Shown here in pieces: positions 1 through 8,717 of a stretch of 43,611 nt of DNA (the stretch's first letter is position 1; each line of letters starts with the position of its first letter). Under the pieces are notes generated by a model. The model saw nothing but the letters and a program-made list of their open reading frames with translations. It was not told where the DNA came from and ran no database searches. The stretch comes from Maritimibacter sp. (lineage in GTDB: Bacteria > Pseudomonadota > Alphaproteobacteria > Rhodobacterales > Rhodobacteraceae), in contig JAGRMP010000064.1 of the NCBI GenBank assembly GCA_020441225.1, forward strand, positions 1-43,611. Direction: 5' to 3'. Both the position numbers and the translations under genes were made by a program.

Positions 1-862
1 GCACGATCCCCACCGCCATCATCGCGGTGACCGACAGGATCGACAGCCCGGCGCCCCGCAGGAACACGCGCAGGGTCATGCCGGTGAACCGCACGCCCAG
101 GCTGGTGCCCAGCACCACCTGCGCCACCGCGATCAGCCAGCCGGGCGCCGCGATCTCGACCAGCCCGGTCACCGACAGCGCGCCCACGAGCACCAGCGGG
201 CCGATCAGCTGACCCGCCGGCAGTTTGAGCCTGAGGCCGATCCAGACGCCCGCAAGCGCCAGCGCCAGCACGCCGGGCACCCAGGCAAGCGCCGCCTCGC
301 CGCCGCCGATATCGACGCCCGCAGCAGACCCGACCGGATGCCCTTCCCAGATCGACATCGCCACCGGCACCAGCGTCACCACGGAGATGATGCGCAGGAA
401 CTGCATCAGGGTGAGGAGGCGCAGATCGGCTCCGGCTTCCTCGCCGAACAGGATCGATTCGAACAACCCTCCGGGGCTGCCCGCGTAATAGGCCGTCGGG
501 CGGTCATAGCCCCCGACCCGGCGCAGGATCAGGTAGTTGAGCGCATGGGCAGCGAGCACGAAGACCAGCACCGCCGGGATCGAGACCAGCATCCTGGGCA
601 GCAGCGCGGCGACATCGGGGATAAGCCGCGCGCCGATCATCGCCCCGATCACGCCCACGAAGAGCATGCGGAATTTCATCGGAAAGGCGTAGCCCTCGGG
701 AAAATGCCGCTGGGCGAAAGCGACCGCCAGCGCCGAGGCGAACAGGCTGCCGAGCATGTAGGGCAAGGGCGTGCCGAGACGCTGGAAGAGGACCCCCGTG
801 ACCGCGCCGGCGGCAAGCAGGATCGCGGTCAGCATGATATGGGACCAGGGCGGCAGCGTCAT
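1..862 (-). CDS. AbrB family membrane protein (AmoA-like), 3' end outside window
   Basis: The minus strand is open from an ATG at 862 to the window edge, giving 287 residues without a stop, so the C-terminus is missing. The start is set by a strong AGGAGG at 866-871, 3-4 bases upstream of the ATG. The protein is a string of hydrophobic helices separated by short Gly/Arg-rich loops and holds the family-typical segments GTPLPYMLGSL, FPMKFRMLFVGVIGAMIG and YYAGSPGGLFESI. This is the AbrB/'ammonia monooxygenase-like' membrane family (two repeated halves, usually about 350 residues). Despite the regulator name it is an integral inner-membrane protein of poorly known function, possibly a transporter or exporter. 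It lies downstream of the copper chaperone gene on the same strand, separated from it by two hairpins, so it is probably transcribed separately. Family assignment is good; the role is unknown. Confidence 0.8.
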   Translation of the reverse strand, partial: MTLPPWSHIMLTAILLAAGAVTGVLFQRLGTPLPYMLGSLFASALAVAFAQRHFPEGYAFPMKFRMLFVGVIGAMIGARLIPDVAALLPRMLVSIPAVLVFVLAAHALNYLILRRVGGYDRPTAYYAGSPGGLFESILFGEEAGADLRLLTLMQFLRIISVVTLVPVAMSIWEGHPVGSAAGVDIGGGEAALAWVPGVLALALAGVWIGLRLKLPAGQLIGPLVLVGALSVTGLVEIAAPGWLIAVAQVVLGTSLGVRFTGMTLRVFLRGAGLSILSVTAMMAVGIV

Positions 863-950
863 GGGCGCCTCCTAGCGCGGCGGTGACGCGGGGACAAGCC
901 GGGACGACGCGACCGGTGGTCGAGCGGTGCGCGACGGTGCCTTTGGGCCG

Positions 951-995
951 CGATTTCTTCACAAGAAATCGGATCGGAGTTTTCATAAAACTCCG
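951..995 (-). terminator. Two adjacent hairpins after the PCu(A)C gene
   Basis: Two perfect 9-bp inverted repeats stand side by side. CGATTTCTT/AAGAAATCG occupies 951-971 with loop CAC, and CGGAGTTTT/AAAACTCCG occupies 975-995 with loop CAT. Both lie just beyond the stop of the copper chaperone gene (1012). The AT-rich arms flanked by GC pairs fit a factor-independent terminator, possibly in tandem, and would isolate the AbrB-like gene from readthrough. An intergenic repeat family is an alternative. Confidence 0.5.
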
Positions 996-1011
996 GCGCC
1001 GCGCCGGGGGC

Positions 1012-1482
1012 TCAGCCGTCGCCGGGGCCCATGGCGCCGAGGCCGAGCACGGGGATGTCCAGCGCCACCGCGCCGGCTTTTTCGAACAGCAGGGTCAGCG
1101 GGACGGTCTCGCCCTCCACCAGCGGCCGGGTGAGGTCGATCATCATCATGTGGAACCCGCCCGGTGCAAGCGCCACCTCCCCGCCCGCCGGCACGTCGAT
1201 CCCATCGATCTGGCGCATCTGCATCACGCCGTTGTCGTCGATATGGGTATGCAGCTCGGGCCGGTTGCAGGCCGGCGTCGTGTAGCCGATCAACCGGTCG
1301 GCCTCGCCCAGCGACCGGATGGTGAGAAAACCGGCGCCCGCCTGCGCCATCGGCGCGGTGGCGCGGGCAAAGCCGCCGCTGATCTCCAGATTGTCCGTCA
1401 TCGCCTGTTGCGCGGACGCCGGGGCGGCGAGGGTCACAAGCGCGGCGGTGGCGCGAAGGATCAGGGAACGGCGGTGCAGCAT
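1012..1482 (-). CDS. PCu(A)C periplasmic copper chaperone
   Basis: This 156-residue exported protein binds Cu(I) in the periplasm and, in characterised relatives, helps deliver copper to the CuA or CuB site of cytochrome oxidase. The start at 1482 places a clean Sec signal peptide first (MLHRR, hydrophobic core, cleavage predicted after ASA at residue 24) with CCGGAG just upstream. A start 21 codons earlier would bury the signal peptide. The family copper motif H-x10-M-x21-H-x-M is exactly present as His78, Met89, His111 and Met113. No SCO/PrrC, copper exporter or oxidase gene is adjacent, so the gene stands alone between the AbrB-like gene and a long stretch without genes. The assignment is secure from the motif spacing. 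Confidence 0.92.
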   Translation of the reverse strand: MLHRRSLILRATAALVTLAAPASAQQAMTDNLEISGGFARATAPMAQAGAGFLTIRSLGEADRLIGYTTPACNRPELHTHIDDNGVMQMRQIDGIDVPAGGEVALAPGGFHMMMIDLTRPLVEGETVPLTLLFEKAGAVALDIPVLGLGAMGPGDG

Positions 1483-2440
1483 GACAATCTCCGGGGTCCG
1501 GACGGCCCAGGTGTGCCGCGATGGATCAGGCGGCGCACATAGCATGGACCCGGCGCGGGGGCGAGTCCCCGGGGCACCCGTCGCGCCTCACAGCTTCGCG
1601 ACCGGCCGGCCGCGCGCCGCCATCCGTTTCGAAATACATTGGCAAACAATAACATGCCATTCCGCCGCACCTCCACGGCGTGCCGCGGTCCGGTCCGCCC
1701 CCGCACCGAGCGCGCCCCGCCGCGAGCGGTTTCGGCCTGTCGCCGGCATGGCGGCAGACCATCGTGCGGCTTTCGCGGACATCATTGTGCCCGGCACCCC
1801 GGCGCGCGAATTGGCGATGCGGTGTTTCGGGCTGCCGCCGGTGCTGGCGACGCGGTCGCGGCGGTCTTTGCAATGCCCGGTCCGCGCATCGCGTTTGCCC
1901 GCGCCGAACCTGCGGGCGGCGTCGGAATTGCCACGCCCGACCAACGGGGTCCCGGCAAGGGCGCCGCGCCGGTATTCGGGGGAGACGAAAGGGTCGCCGG
2001 CGCAGACGGCGCCGTCATGCGCGAGCGCCGGCGCAGCGCCGCAGGGATCGGCGAAGACGCCGGGCGAGAGCGGCAGCCCGCGCCAGAGCCCGATCCGGGA
2101 CCCGGCCCGGGTCAACCCGGTGCCGGACGTCGAAGACCGCGCAGAGAGACCGCCCGGAGGCCCTGGGGCGCAATCTCCGATCGCGGTCCGGTTTCCGGGA
2201 CCGCCGTCCACCTGCGGCGCGCGCGGGCCCGTCCGCGCGCCGCGCGACGATGGCGATGAACGGCAGATGCGGCGTGCCGCGGGTGCGCCGGAAGCTGTCC
2301 CGCTCCCCGGCATACCCTGTATCAAAGCGAGAGCCCGTTCCGGGCTTTACCCCAGGGCCCGGCCCCATTGCGGTCGCTGCGCCGACCCGCCTGCTGTTCG
2401 CAGGCATCGGCACGAGGCATGAACCGGGGGCCGATCGGAG
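1483..2440. other. 958-bp stretch with no convincing gene
   Basis: Open frames exist on both strands because stop codons are rare at this GC content. Their translations are Arg/Pro/Ala-rich, with no recognisable domain, signal peptide or credible ribosome site. I see no RNA gene, no inverted repeat of note and no insertion-sequence ends. It may hold the promoter of the copper chaperone gene and the decayed remains of something older. Confidence 0.4.
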
Positions 2441-3915
2441 CTATCCCAGCCCGCCCACATGCAGGGCCTTTGTCTCGAGATATTCCTCGATCCCGAGCTG
2501 GGAGCCTTCCCGGCCCAAACCCGATTGCTTGACCCCGCCGAACGGTGCGACCTCGGTCGAGATCAGGCCGGTGTTGAGCCCGATCATGCCGAACTCCAGC
2601 GCCTCCGCCACGTACCAGGAGCGCTTGAGGCTTTCGGTGTAGAAATAGGCGGCCAGCCCGTAGGGGTCCCGTTGGCGATGGCCAGCGCCTCGTCCACGGT
2701 CTCGAAGCGGAACAGCGGCGCGATGGGCCCGAAGGTTTCCTCGGCGGCCAGCAGCATATCGGTCGTGGCTTCCGCCAGGACCATCGGGCGGGCATATTGG
2801 CGGCCGTTGGGCATGGCTTCGGTCTGGCCGACGATCCGCGCGCCCTTGGCCTGCGCATCCGCGACATGGGCTTCGATCTTGGCGATGGCCGCCTCGTTGA
2901 TCATCGGGCCGATATCGGTGCCCTCCTCGGTACCCTGCCCCACTTTCAGCTGCGCCACCTGCAGGCCCAGTTTTTCGGCGAAGGTATCGTAGATACCGGC
3001 CTGCACCAGGATCCGGTTGGCGCAGACACAGGTCTGGCCGCCATTGCGGAATTTCGACGCCATGACCCCGGCCACGGCAATGTCCAGGTCCGCATCGTCG
3101 AACACGATGAACGGGGCGTTGCCGCCAAGTTCCAGGCTCAGCCGCTTGATGCTGTCGGCCGCCCCGCGCATCAGCAGCGACCCGACGCGGGTCGAGCCGG
3201 TGAAGGAGATCTTGCGCACGGTCTCGTTGGCCATCAGCTCGTCGCCGATCTCGGCCGGCATGCCGGTGACGATGTTGATCACCCCGGCGGGGATGCCGGC
3301 GCGTTCCGCCAGAACGCCGCGCGCGAGGGCCGAGAACGGGGTGAACTCCGATGGCTTGATGACGACGGTGCAGCCGGCGGCCAGCGCCGGCGCCACCTTG
3401 CGGGTGATCATTGCATTGGGGAAGTTCCAGGGCGTGACGATGGCGCAGACCCCGACGGCTTCCTTCAGCACCAGGATGCGGCGGTCGGCGGTCGGCGACG
3501 GGATGGTCGTGCCGCCGATCCGCCGCGCCTCTTCGGCGAACCATTTGACGAAGGAGGCGCCATAGCGGATCTCGCCGCGCGATTCCGCCAGCGGCTTGCC
3601 CTGTTCGAGGGTCAGGAGCAGCGCCAGATCTTCGAGGTTGTCGATCATCAGCGCATGCCAGCGTTCCAGAGTCTCGGCGCGTTCGGCATGTGTGCGGGCC
3701 TTCCAGCCCCCGAACGCCGCGTTCGCCGCCGCAATCGCGGCACGGGTTTCGTCTCGGCCCATGTCGGGGACGGTTCCGAGCACCGACTGGCTGGCCGGGT
3801 CGATGACATCGACGGTCCCGCCACGCGCGGCATCCTGCCAGACGCCGCCGATCAGCCCTTGCTGTCGCAGCAGTCCGGCATCGTTGAAACCGTCGATTTT
3901 CGTGATCGCGTTCAT
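2441..3915 (-). pseudogene. gabD: NAD(P)-dependent succinate-semialdehyde dehydrogenase, frameshifted near the 3' end
   Basis: The enzyme would oxidise succinate semialdehyde (from GABA or polyamine breakdown) to succinate. From the ATG at 3915 the frame runs through all ALDH landmarks: PWNFP at 163-167, the FTGST cofactor loop at 238-242, Glu262 in LELGG, and Cys296 in the GabD-typical QTCVCANR. Around 2663-2670 the frame breaks. 'AIANGTP' continues as an unrelated tail that stops at 2584, whereas the expected sequence ([18 protein letters not shown]... to [11 protein letters not shown]... and the TAG at 2441-2443) continues in another frame. Restoring one G in the GGGG run at 2663-2666 reopens a full 491-residue protein of normal length. 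The gene is therefore either a very recent pseudogene or carries a sequencing error. Neighbouring amine-catabolism genes make a semialdehyde dehydrogenase sensible here. Confidence 0.88.
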
Positions 3916-4285
3916 GGGTGGTTCCTTTCCGGTTGGGGCCGCCTCCGGGGCCGCGGGATCGATCTCGTCCGGGCGCGGACCGCGCGCCTCTCGATGGCGG
4001 CGCGTGTGGTCTTGCCAAGCGGCAGCGCGGCCGGACTGTCATCCGCCCCGCCCCCGCCTTGCGCGGCGGCGCGTCACCGGAAGGATAGAGGCGACGCGGA
4101 AGGGGGCACTGCGGAATGGCATCGAAGAATGGCAGAAGATTCGGAAGACCGGCTCACATGCAGCGAATTCTGCTGGACCCCAGGGTTCACAATGTTCCGC
4201 AAGGCGATCACATTGGGCGAGCGGCGATGTCCGGTCTGCCACGGGAGGGGGCGTCGCCACGACGCTGGTTGATGAGGGAGGTGTC
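3916..4285. promoter_or_regulatory. Divergent intergenic region gabD / GNAT
   Basis: These 370 bases separate the minus-strand gabD-like gene from the plus-strand acetyltransferase gene and must hold both promoters. No coding frame here has family resemblance. I cannot name a specific promoter or operator box with confidence. The only clear element is GGGAGGTG at 4277-4284, which serves the acetyltransferase start. Confidence 0.35.
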
Positions 4286-5161
4286 ATGGTCGAGTCTGTT
4301 CGCGTGAAGTCGTTCGATCTGGTCGCGCAGGACATTGCCGATGTTGACGTGGATCTGCTGCACGCGCTGTCCATCGGTGTCGGTTGGCCGCACCGTCCGG
4401 CCGATTGGGAATTCCTGCGGCGCGCCGGGCAAGGCATCGTCGCCGTCGACGGGATCGGCCGGGTCTTCGGCAGTGCCATGTGGTTTCCCCAGGGCGAGGA
4501 TTTCGCCACCGTCGGGCTGGTCATCACCACCCCGCGCGCCCAGACGCACGGCGCCGGCCGGTGGCTGATGGACCAGGTGCTGGACCGCTGTGCCGGCCGC
4601 AACCTGAGCCTGAACGCGACCAGGGCCGCCTTTCCGTTGTATGTCTCGCTCGACTTCCACAAGGAGGCGACGGTGTTCCTGCGCCGCGGCACCGTGGCCG
4701 GGGTTCCCGAGCTCGCCCCGGCGGACGGTGCGCTGAGCGCGTTGCCCGCCGAGTGCATCGACGAGATCGTCGCTTTTGACACCCTGGCCTTCGGCACCGA
4801 CCGCGCCGGTATCCTGGCCCTTCTGGCCGAGGTCTCGGATTCCTGTGTCCTGAGGCGCGACGGTGCGGTCGTGGGCTATGCCATGCGCCACGATTTCGGC
4901 AGCGGCCAGGTGGTCGGCCCGATCGTGGCGCAGAGCGACGAAGATGCCATGCAGCTCGCTGCCTGGCACCTGAGAACGCTTGAGGGCCGGCACGCGCGGA
5001 TCGACACCCGCGAGGAAAACGGGCCATTCGCCGAATTCGTCGCCGCCTGCGGGCTCACGGTCGGCGACACCGTCATCACCATGTCCAAAGGGCGTAGGTT
5101 TCTCAACCGGACCGCGGGCGCGCCCTGGGTCTATGGCCTCGCCGGGCACGCGCTGAGCTGA
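4286..5161 (+). CDS. GNAT N-acetyltransferase with C-terminal Acetyltransf_18-like domain
   Basis: This 291-residue protein starts at ATG 4286 behind GGGAGGTG. The N-terminal half is a GNAT domain: a strand pair reading VFGSAMWFPQGEDFATVGLVITTP, then an acetyl-CoA loop region QTHGAGRWLMDQVL. The second half (from about residue 150) resembles the C-terminal domain of this two-part family, with CVLRRDGAVVGYAMRH and GQVVGPIV. Such proteins transfer acetyl groups to amines; the substrate is unknown. A close architectural paralogue lies at 18547-19407 (GWPYRLEDW there against GWPHRPADW here). The gene sits beside gabD and a class III aminotransferase, suggesting a role in amine handling or detoxification. 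The region from 5162 to the next gene (250 bp) shows no gene. Confidence 0.82.
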   Translation: MVESVRVKSFDLVAQDIADVDVDLLHALSIGVGWPHRPADWEFLRRAGQGIVAVDGIGRVFGSAMWFPQGEDFATVGLVITTPRAQTHGAGRWLMDQVLDRCAGRNLSLNATRAAFPLYVSLDFHKEATVFLRRGTVAGVPELAPADGALSALPAECIDEIVAFDTLAFGTDRAGILALLAEVSDSCVLRRDGAVVGYAMRHDFGSGQVVGPIVAQSDEDAMQLAAWHLRTLEGRHARIDTREENGPFAEFVAACGLTVGDTVITMSKGRRFLNRTAGAPWVYGLAGHALS

Positions 5162-5412
5162 CGGCGCTCCCGCCGCCTTGAACCGTTAACGACAAAGCAG
5201 CCGGCGTGCGCCCGCGCGCGCCACGGCGGGCGTGCTGTGCGCCCCTGCCCCGACCGGACACAGCAAAAAATTTCGCGACCGCCATCGAGGACGACGCAAA
5301 CCCGCTTTCGCCGCAGGACGTTCGGCAGCATTCGCTGCGGCCCTCGCGCCAGAATTGGTTGAGACCGCACTGGCGGGCCGCCCGGCCCGGCCGCAGGAGG
5401 AAGGACCCCGGG

Positions 5413-6789
5413 ATGCTGGCCAATTCACTTGTCGACCTCGACCGCGCCCATCTGGTGCACCCGCTGGCGTCCTACCGCGGGCACGAAGCGACGGGGGTGC
5501 GGGTGCTTTCATCGGCCCGCGGGGCGACGGTCACGGACGCCGAGGGGCGGGACTTGCTCGACGGTTTCGCGGGTCTGTGGTGCGTCAACGCGGGCTACGG
5601 TCAGCAGAGCCTGGTCGACGCGGCGACCGAGCAGCTTTCGCGACTGCCCTACGCGACCGGCTATTTCGGTTTGGGCTCGGAACCGGCGATCCGTCTCGCG
5701 GCGCGGCTCGCCGACCATGCGCCGGGCGATCTGAACCACGTCTATTTCACCCTCGGCGGATCGGATGCGGTCGACAGCACGATCCGGTTCATCCGCTACT
5801 ACCATCACGCGCTGGGAAAGCCGCACAAAGACCAGTTCATCTCGCTCGAAAGCGGCTATCACGGATCTTCGACATCCGGCGCGGGGTTGACGGCGCTGCC
5901 GATCTTTCACACCGGCTTCGGCCTGCCGCACGACTGGCAGCACAAGATCCCGTCGCATTATCCCTACCGCAACCCGGTGGGACGCGACGACGCGGCCATC
6001 ATTGCCGCGTCCGTTGCCGCCCTGCGTGCCAAGATTGCCGAGCTGGGCGCCGACCGCGTCGCCGCCTTCTATGCCGAGCCGATCCAGGGCTCGGGCGGCG
6101 TTCTGGTGCCGCCGGATGGCTGGATGAAGGCGATGCGCGCGGTCTGCAGGGACCATGACATCCTGTTCGTCGTCGACGAGGTCATCACCGGTTTCGGCCG
6201 CACGGGGCCGCTGTTTGCCTGCGCCGAAGACAACGTCGTGCCGGATCTCCTCACCGTCGCCAAGGGCATGACCTCGGGCTATGTGCCTATGGGAGCGGTG
6301 TTTTTGTCCGATCGGCTCTACAGCACCATTGCCGATGGCGCGGGTCCGTCGCCGGTCGGGCATGGCCAGACCTATTCCGCCCATCCGGTGAGTGCCGCCG
6401 TGGGTCTCGCCTGCCTGGATCTTTACGAAAACGGTCTGCTCGACAACGGCCGCAAGGCCGGGGGACGGCTGCTGGACGGGCTGAACACGCTGGCCGATCA
6501 CCCGCTGGTGGGCGATGTGCGCGGGCGCGGCATGCTGGCGGCGGTGGAGCTGGTCACCGACAAGGAACGCAAGACCCCGCTGCCGGCCGAGGCGGATGCC
6601 GGGCGCCGCATTTTCGACCGGGCCTGGGGAAACGGCCTGATCCTCCGCGCCTTCAACCAGGGCATCCTGGGTTTTGCGCCGCCGCTGTGCTGCACCGAGG
6701 CCGAGATCGACGCCATCGTCGAACGCACCCGGATGACGCTGGATCAGACGCTGGACGACAGGGACGTGCGGCAGGCGCTGAAGGGCTGA
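5413..6789 (+). CDS. Class III aminotransferase, polyamine/omega-amino acid:pyruvate type
   Basis: The enzyme has 458 residues; ATG 5413 follows a strong AGGAGG at 5395-5400. It is a fold-type I PLP aminotransferase moving a terminal amino group to pyruvate or a similar acceptor and leaving an aldehyde. Landmarks are the substrate-loop start DGFAGLWCVNAGYG, the cofactor phosphate loop GGSDAVDS, YHGSS, the PLP-ring Asp in VVDEVITGFGRTG, and the Schiff-base lysine K284 in TVAKGMTSGY. The residues around DGFAGLWCVN and AFYAEPIQGSGGV are those of the SpuC / beta-alanine:pyruvate / taurine:pyruvate group, so putrescine, spermidine or another omega-amine is a likely donor. Its aldehyde product would suit the nearby aldehyde dehydrogenases. 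An Lrp-type regulator converges on it. The exact donor cannot be read from sequence alone. Confidence 0.88.
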   Translation: MLANSLVDLDRAHLVHPLASYRGHEATGVRVLSSARGATVTDAEGRDLLDGFAGLWCVNAGYGQQSLVDAATEQLSRLPYATGYFGLGSEPAIRLAARLADHAPGDLNHVYFTLGGSDAVDSTIRFIRYYHHALGKPHKDQFISLESGYHGSSTSGAGLTALPIFHTGFGLPHDWQHKIPSHYPYRNPVGRDDAAIIAASVAALRAKIAELGADRVAAFYAEPIQGSGGVLVPPDGWMKAMRAVCRDHDILFVVDEVITGFGRTGPLFACAEDNVVPDLLTVAKGMTSGYVPMGAVFLSDRLYSTIADGAGPSPVGHGQTYSAHPVSAAVGLACLDLYENGLLDNGRKAGGRLLDGLNTLADHPLVGDVRGRGMLAAVELVTDKERKTPLPAEADAGRRIFDRAWGNGLILRAFNQGILGFAPPLCCTEAEIDAIVERTRMTLDQTLDDRDVRQALKG

Positions 6790-6801
6790 GCGCCACCGGG
6801 C

Positions 6802-6822
6802 CCGGGCCGAGAGCGGCCCCGG
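6802..6822. terminator. Hairpin between convergent aminotransferase and Lrp genes
   Basis: GGGCCG at 6804-6809 pairs with CGGCCC at 6814-6819 around the loop AGAG, and the stem extends further with one bulged base. It fills the 35-bp gap between two convergent genes and can serve both directions. No T tract follows, so terminator strength is uncertain. Confidence 0.45.
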
Positions 6823-6824
6823 CC

Positions 6825-7304
6825 TTACGCCTCGTCGACGATCGAAGCGAGGGGAAAATGCGATTTCACGATCGGCGATTTCAGGATGACGAAGGTAAAA
6901 TACTTGTCGATCCCGATTTCCATCTCGATGAGACGTTCCATGATCGCTTGGTATTCGGAGATTCCCGCCGTCATGAATTTCACCAGGTAATCGTAGCCCC
7001 CCGACACGAGGTGGCATTCGATGACCGAGTCGATCTTCTCGACAGCCTCAAGAAACCGCGCAAAGTCGATCTGGCGGTGGTTTCTGAGCGTGATTTCGGT
7101 GAAGACGGTCAGGCTCTGGCCCAGTTTGGCAATGTCGATCAGCGCCGCGTAGCCCTTGATATAACCTTCGGCCTGAAGCTTTTTGACCCGCATCAGGCAG
7201 GGGCTGGGCGAGAGGTACACCAGGTCCGCCAGTTCGACATTGGTGATCCGGCCGTTCTTCTGCAACTCAGACAGAATTCTGATGTCGATCTTGTCCAGCT
7301 TCAT
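6825..7304 (-). CDS. Lrp/AsnC family transcriptional regulator
   Basis: This is a 159-residue DNA-binding regulator that in this family responds to an amino acid or related small molecule. The start at 7304 (MKLDKIDIRIL) matches the usual beginning of the family; an upstream extension would add non-homologous residues. The helix-turn-helix spans about residues 12-45 with TNVELADLVYLSPSPCLMRV as recognition region. The RAM/AsnC ligand-binding and octamerisation domain follows, with the typical ECHLVSGGYDYLVKF strand. It is flanked by a convergent aminotransferase and by an FAD oxidase gene upstream on the same strand, 87 bp away. It is therefore a good candidate regulator of this oxidase, the aminotransferase or the ABC importer. 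The ligand is not predictable. Confidence 0.93.
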   Translation of the reverse strand: MKLDKIDIRILSELQKNGRITNVELADLVYLSPSPCLMRVKKLQAEGYIKGYAALIDIAKLGQSLTVFTEITLRNHRQIDFARFLEAVEKIDSVIECHLVSGGYDYLVKFMTAGISEYQAIMERLIEMEIGIDKYFTFVILKSPIVKSHFPLASIVDEA

Positions 7305-7391
7305 GCGCGTCGCCCAGCAATTGTCCAAACCATGATTAGCCGCACCGGGTCCTTCCGTCACCGGGTTCGTGGCCGGATCGGCGCGGCCCGT

Positions 7392-8717
7392 TCAAAATTC
7401 CGCAACCCTGCCCCACGCGGAGCGGTTCAACCGCTCGGGCGCATAGGGTGCGGGATCCACGATCGGATCGCTGCCGGTGATCAGATCCGCGATCAGGTGC
7501 CCGGCGCCGGGGCCGATGCCGAAGCCGTGGCCGCTGAATCCCGCCGCCAGGATGAACCCGGGCACGGCCTCGAGCTCGCCGATGGCCGGTACGCCGTCGG
7601 GTGTGCTGTCGATATAGCCCGCCCAGGCCTGCGTGATCTCGCAACGCGAGAGCTCGGGCAGCAATGCCGCGGCCCGCGCGAAAGTCAGGCGGATCTGGCC
7701 GGTGTCGGGCCTGGGGTCGAGAATGCGGGTGCGCTCCATCGGCGTGACCGCATCCAGCGCCCATTTCTTCAGCGTTTCATGGCCCAGCCGCCAGCCCTGC
7801 GCGCCGCCCGGTGCGAGCGCGCGCCAGCGACGGGCGAACATCGGCAGGAATTCCCGGCCGAAGCGGATCTGTTGCGGCGAGGGATCGACGCGGGCGCGCC
7901 CGCTGATCGCCAGCGTATAGCCACCGTCCAGGCGGCGGGTGAGCGACACGTCCGACGTGTGCAGCGCCTCGGGCAACCCTTCGGCTGCCGGCGAAACCGC
8001 CAGGATCGAGGACCGCACCGAGGCCTGCGGGAAACGCAGACCCAGCTGGTGACAGAAGGACGAGGCCCAGGCGCCGCCGGCCATCACCGCCGTTCTCGTG
8101 CGGATCGTGCCCGCTTCGGTCACCACGCCGCTGACCCGGCCGCCCGAAAGCTCCAGCCCGCGCGCCGCACATTCCTGATGCACCGAACCGCCGAGGGTCA
8201 TGGTCGCAGCCGCAACCCGCGGGACGGCAATGGAGGGATCGGCGGTGCCGTCGCTGGGAGAAAACACCCCGCCTTTCCACCTGCGCCCGGTGGCGCGGCC
8301 CCGCGCGCTGGCTTCGTCGGCGGTCAGCACATGGGTGGTGACGCCGACGGTCCGGGCAAAGTCGCGCCATGCCGCCCAGCCCGCGATCTCGGCTTCGTCC
8401 TGGGACAGATAGAGCAATCCGCAGCGGCGGAACCCGACATCGGCCCCGATCTCGCCGGCCAGGGCATCCCAGAGCGCAAGGCTCCTGGTGGCCATCGGCA
8501 GTTCGCGCGCGTCGCGGTTCTGCTGCCGGCACCATCCCCAGTTGCGGCTGGATTGCTCCGCGGCGACCCGGCCTTTCTCGACCAGTGCCACCTTGAGCCC
8601 GCGCCGCGCGAGATAATATGCCGTGAAGACCCCGACCACCCCTGCGCCGATGACGACGACATCGGCTTCGCGCGGGAGCGACCGGCTCGACGTGATTTGC
8701 ATGAGCGGTACGGGCAT
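7392..8717 (-). CDS. FAD-dependent amine/amino-acid oxidase (DAO family)
   Basis: The protein has 441 residues from ATG 8717, chosen because CTGGAG lies about eight bases upstream. The N-terminal dinucleotide-binding motif is GAGVVG at 24-29 within VVVIGAGVVGVFTAYYLARRGLKV, with the acidic end at ALVEKG. Then comes the segment SSRNWGWCRQQNRD, which I recall from oxidases paired with opine- or peptide-type ABC importers. The C-terminal FAD contact is GFSGHGFGIGPGAGH. It would oxidise a secondary or primary amine (glycine, sarcosine, opine or D-amino acid type) to an imine that hydrolyses to a keto acid or aldehyde. It is divergent from an ABC importer across 437 bp, a typical arrangement for uptake plus first oxidation of one substrate. 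The substrate is unassigned. Confidence 0.85.
   Translation of the reverse strand: MPVPLMQITSSRSLPREADVVVIGAGVVGVFTAYYLARRGLKVALVEKGRVAAEQSSRNWGWCRQQNRDARELPMATRSLALWDALAGEIGADVGFRRCGLLYLSQDEAEIAGWAAWRDFARTVGVTTHVLTADEASARGRATGRRWKGGVFSPSDGTADPSIAVPRVAAATMTLGGSVHQECAARGLELSGGRVSGVVTEAGTIRTRTAVMAGGAWASSFCHQLGLRFPQASVRSSILAVSPAAEGLPEALHTSDVSLTRRLDGGYTLAISGRARVDPSPQQIRFGREFLPMFARRWRALAPGGAQGWRLGHETLKKWALDAVTPMERTRILDPRPDTGQIRLTFARAAALLPELSRCEITQAWAGYIDSTPDGVPAIGELEAVPGFILAAGFSGHGFGIGPGAGHLIADLITGSDPIVDPAPYAPERLNRSAWGRVAEF

Noticed and set aside
1588..2325. Long open frames on both strands in the empty stretch
   Set aside because: No family motif, poor starts, and Arg/Pro/Gly-rich translations as expected from non-coding GC-rich DNA.
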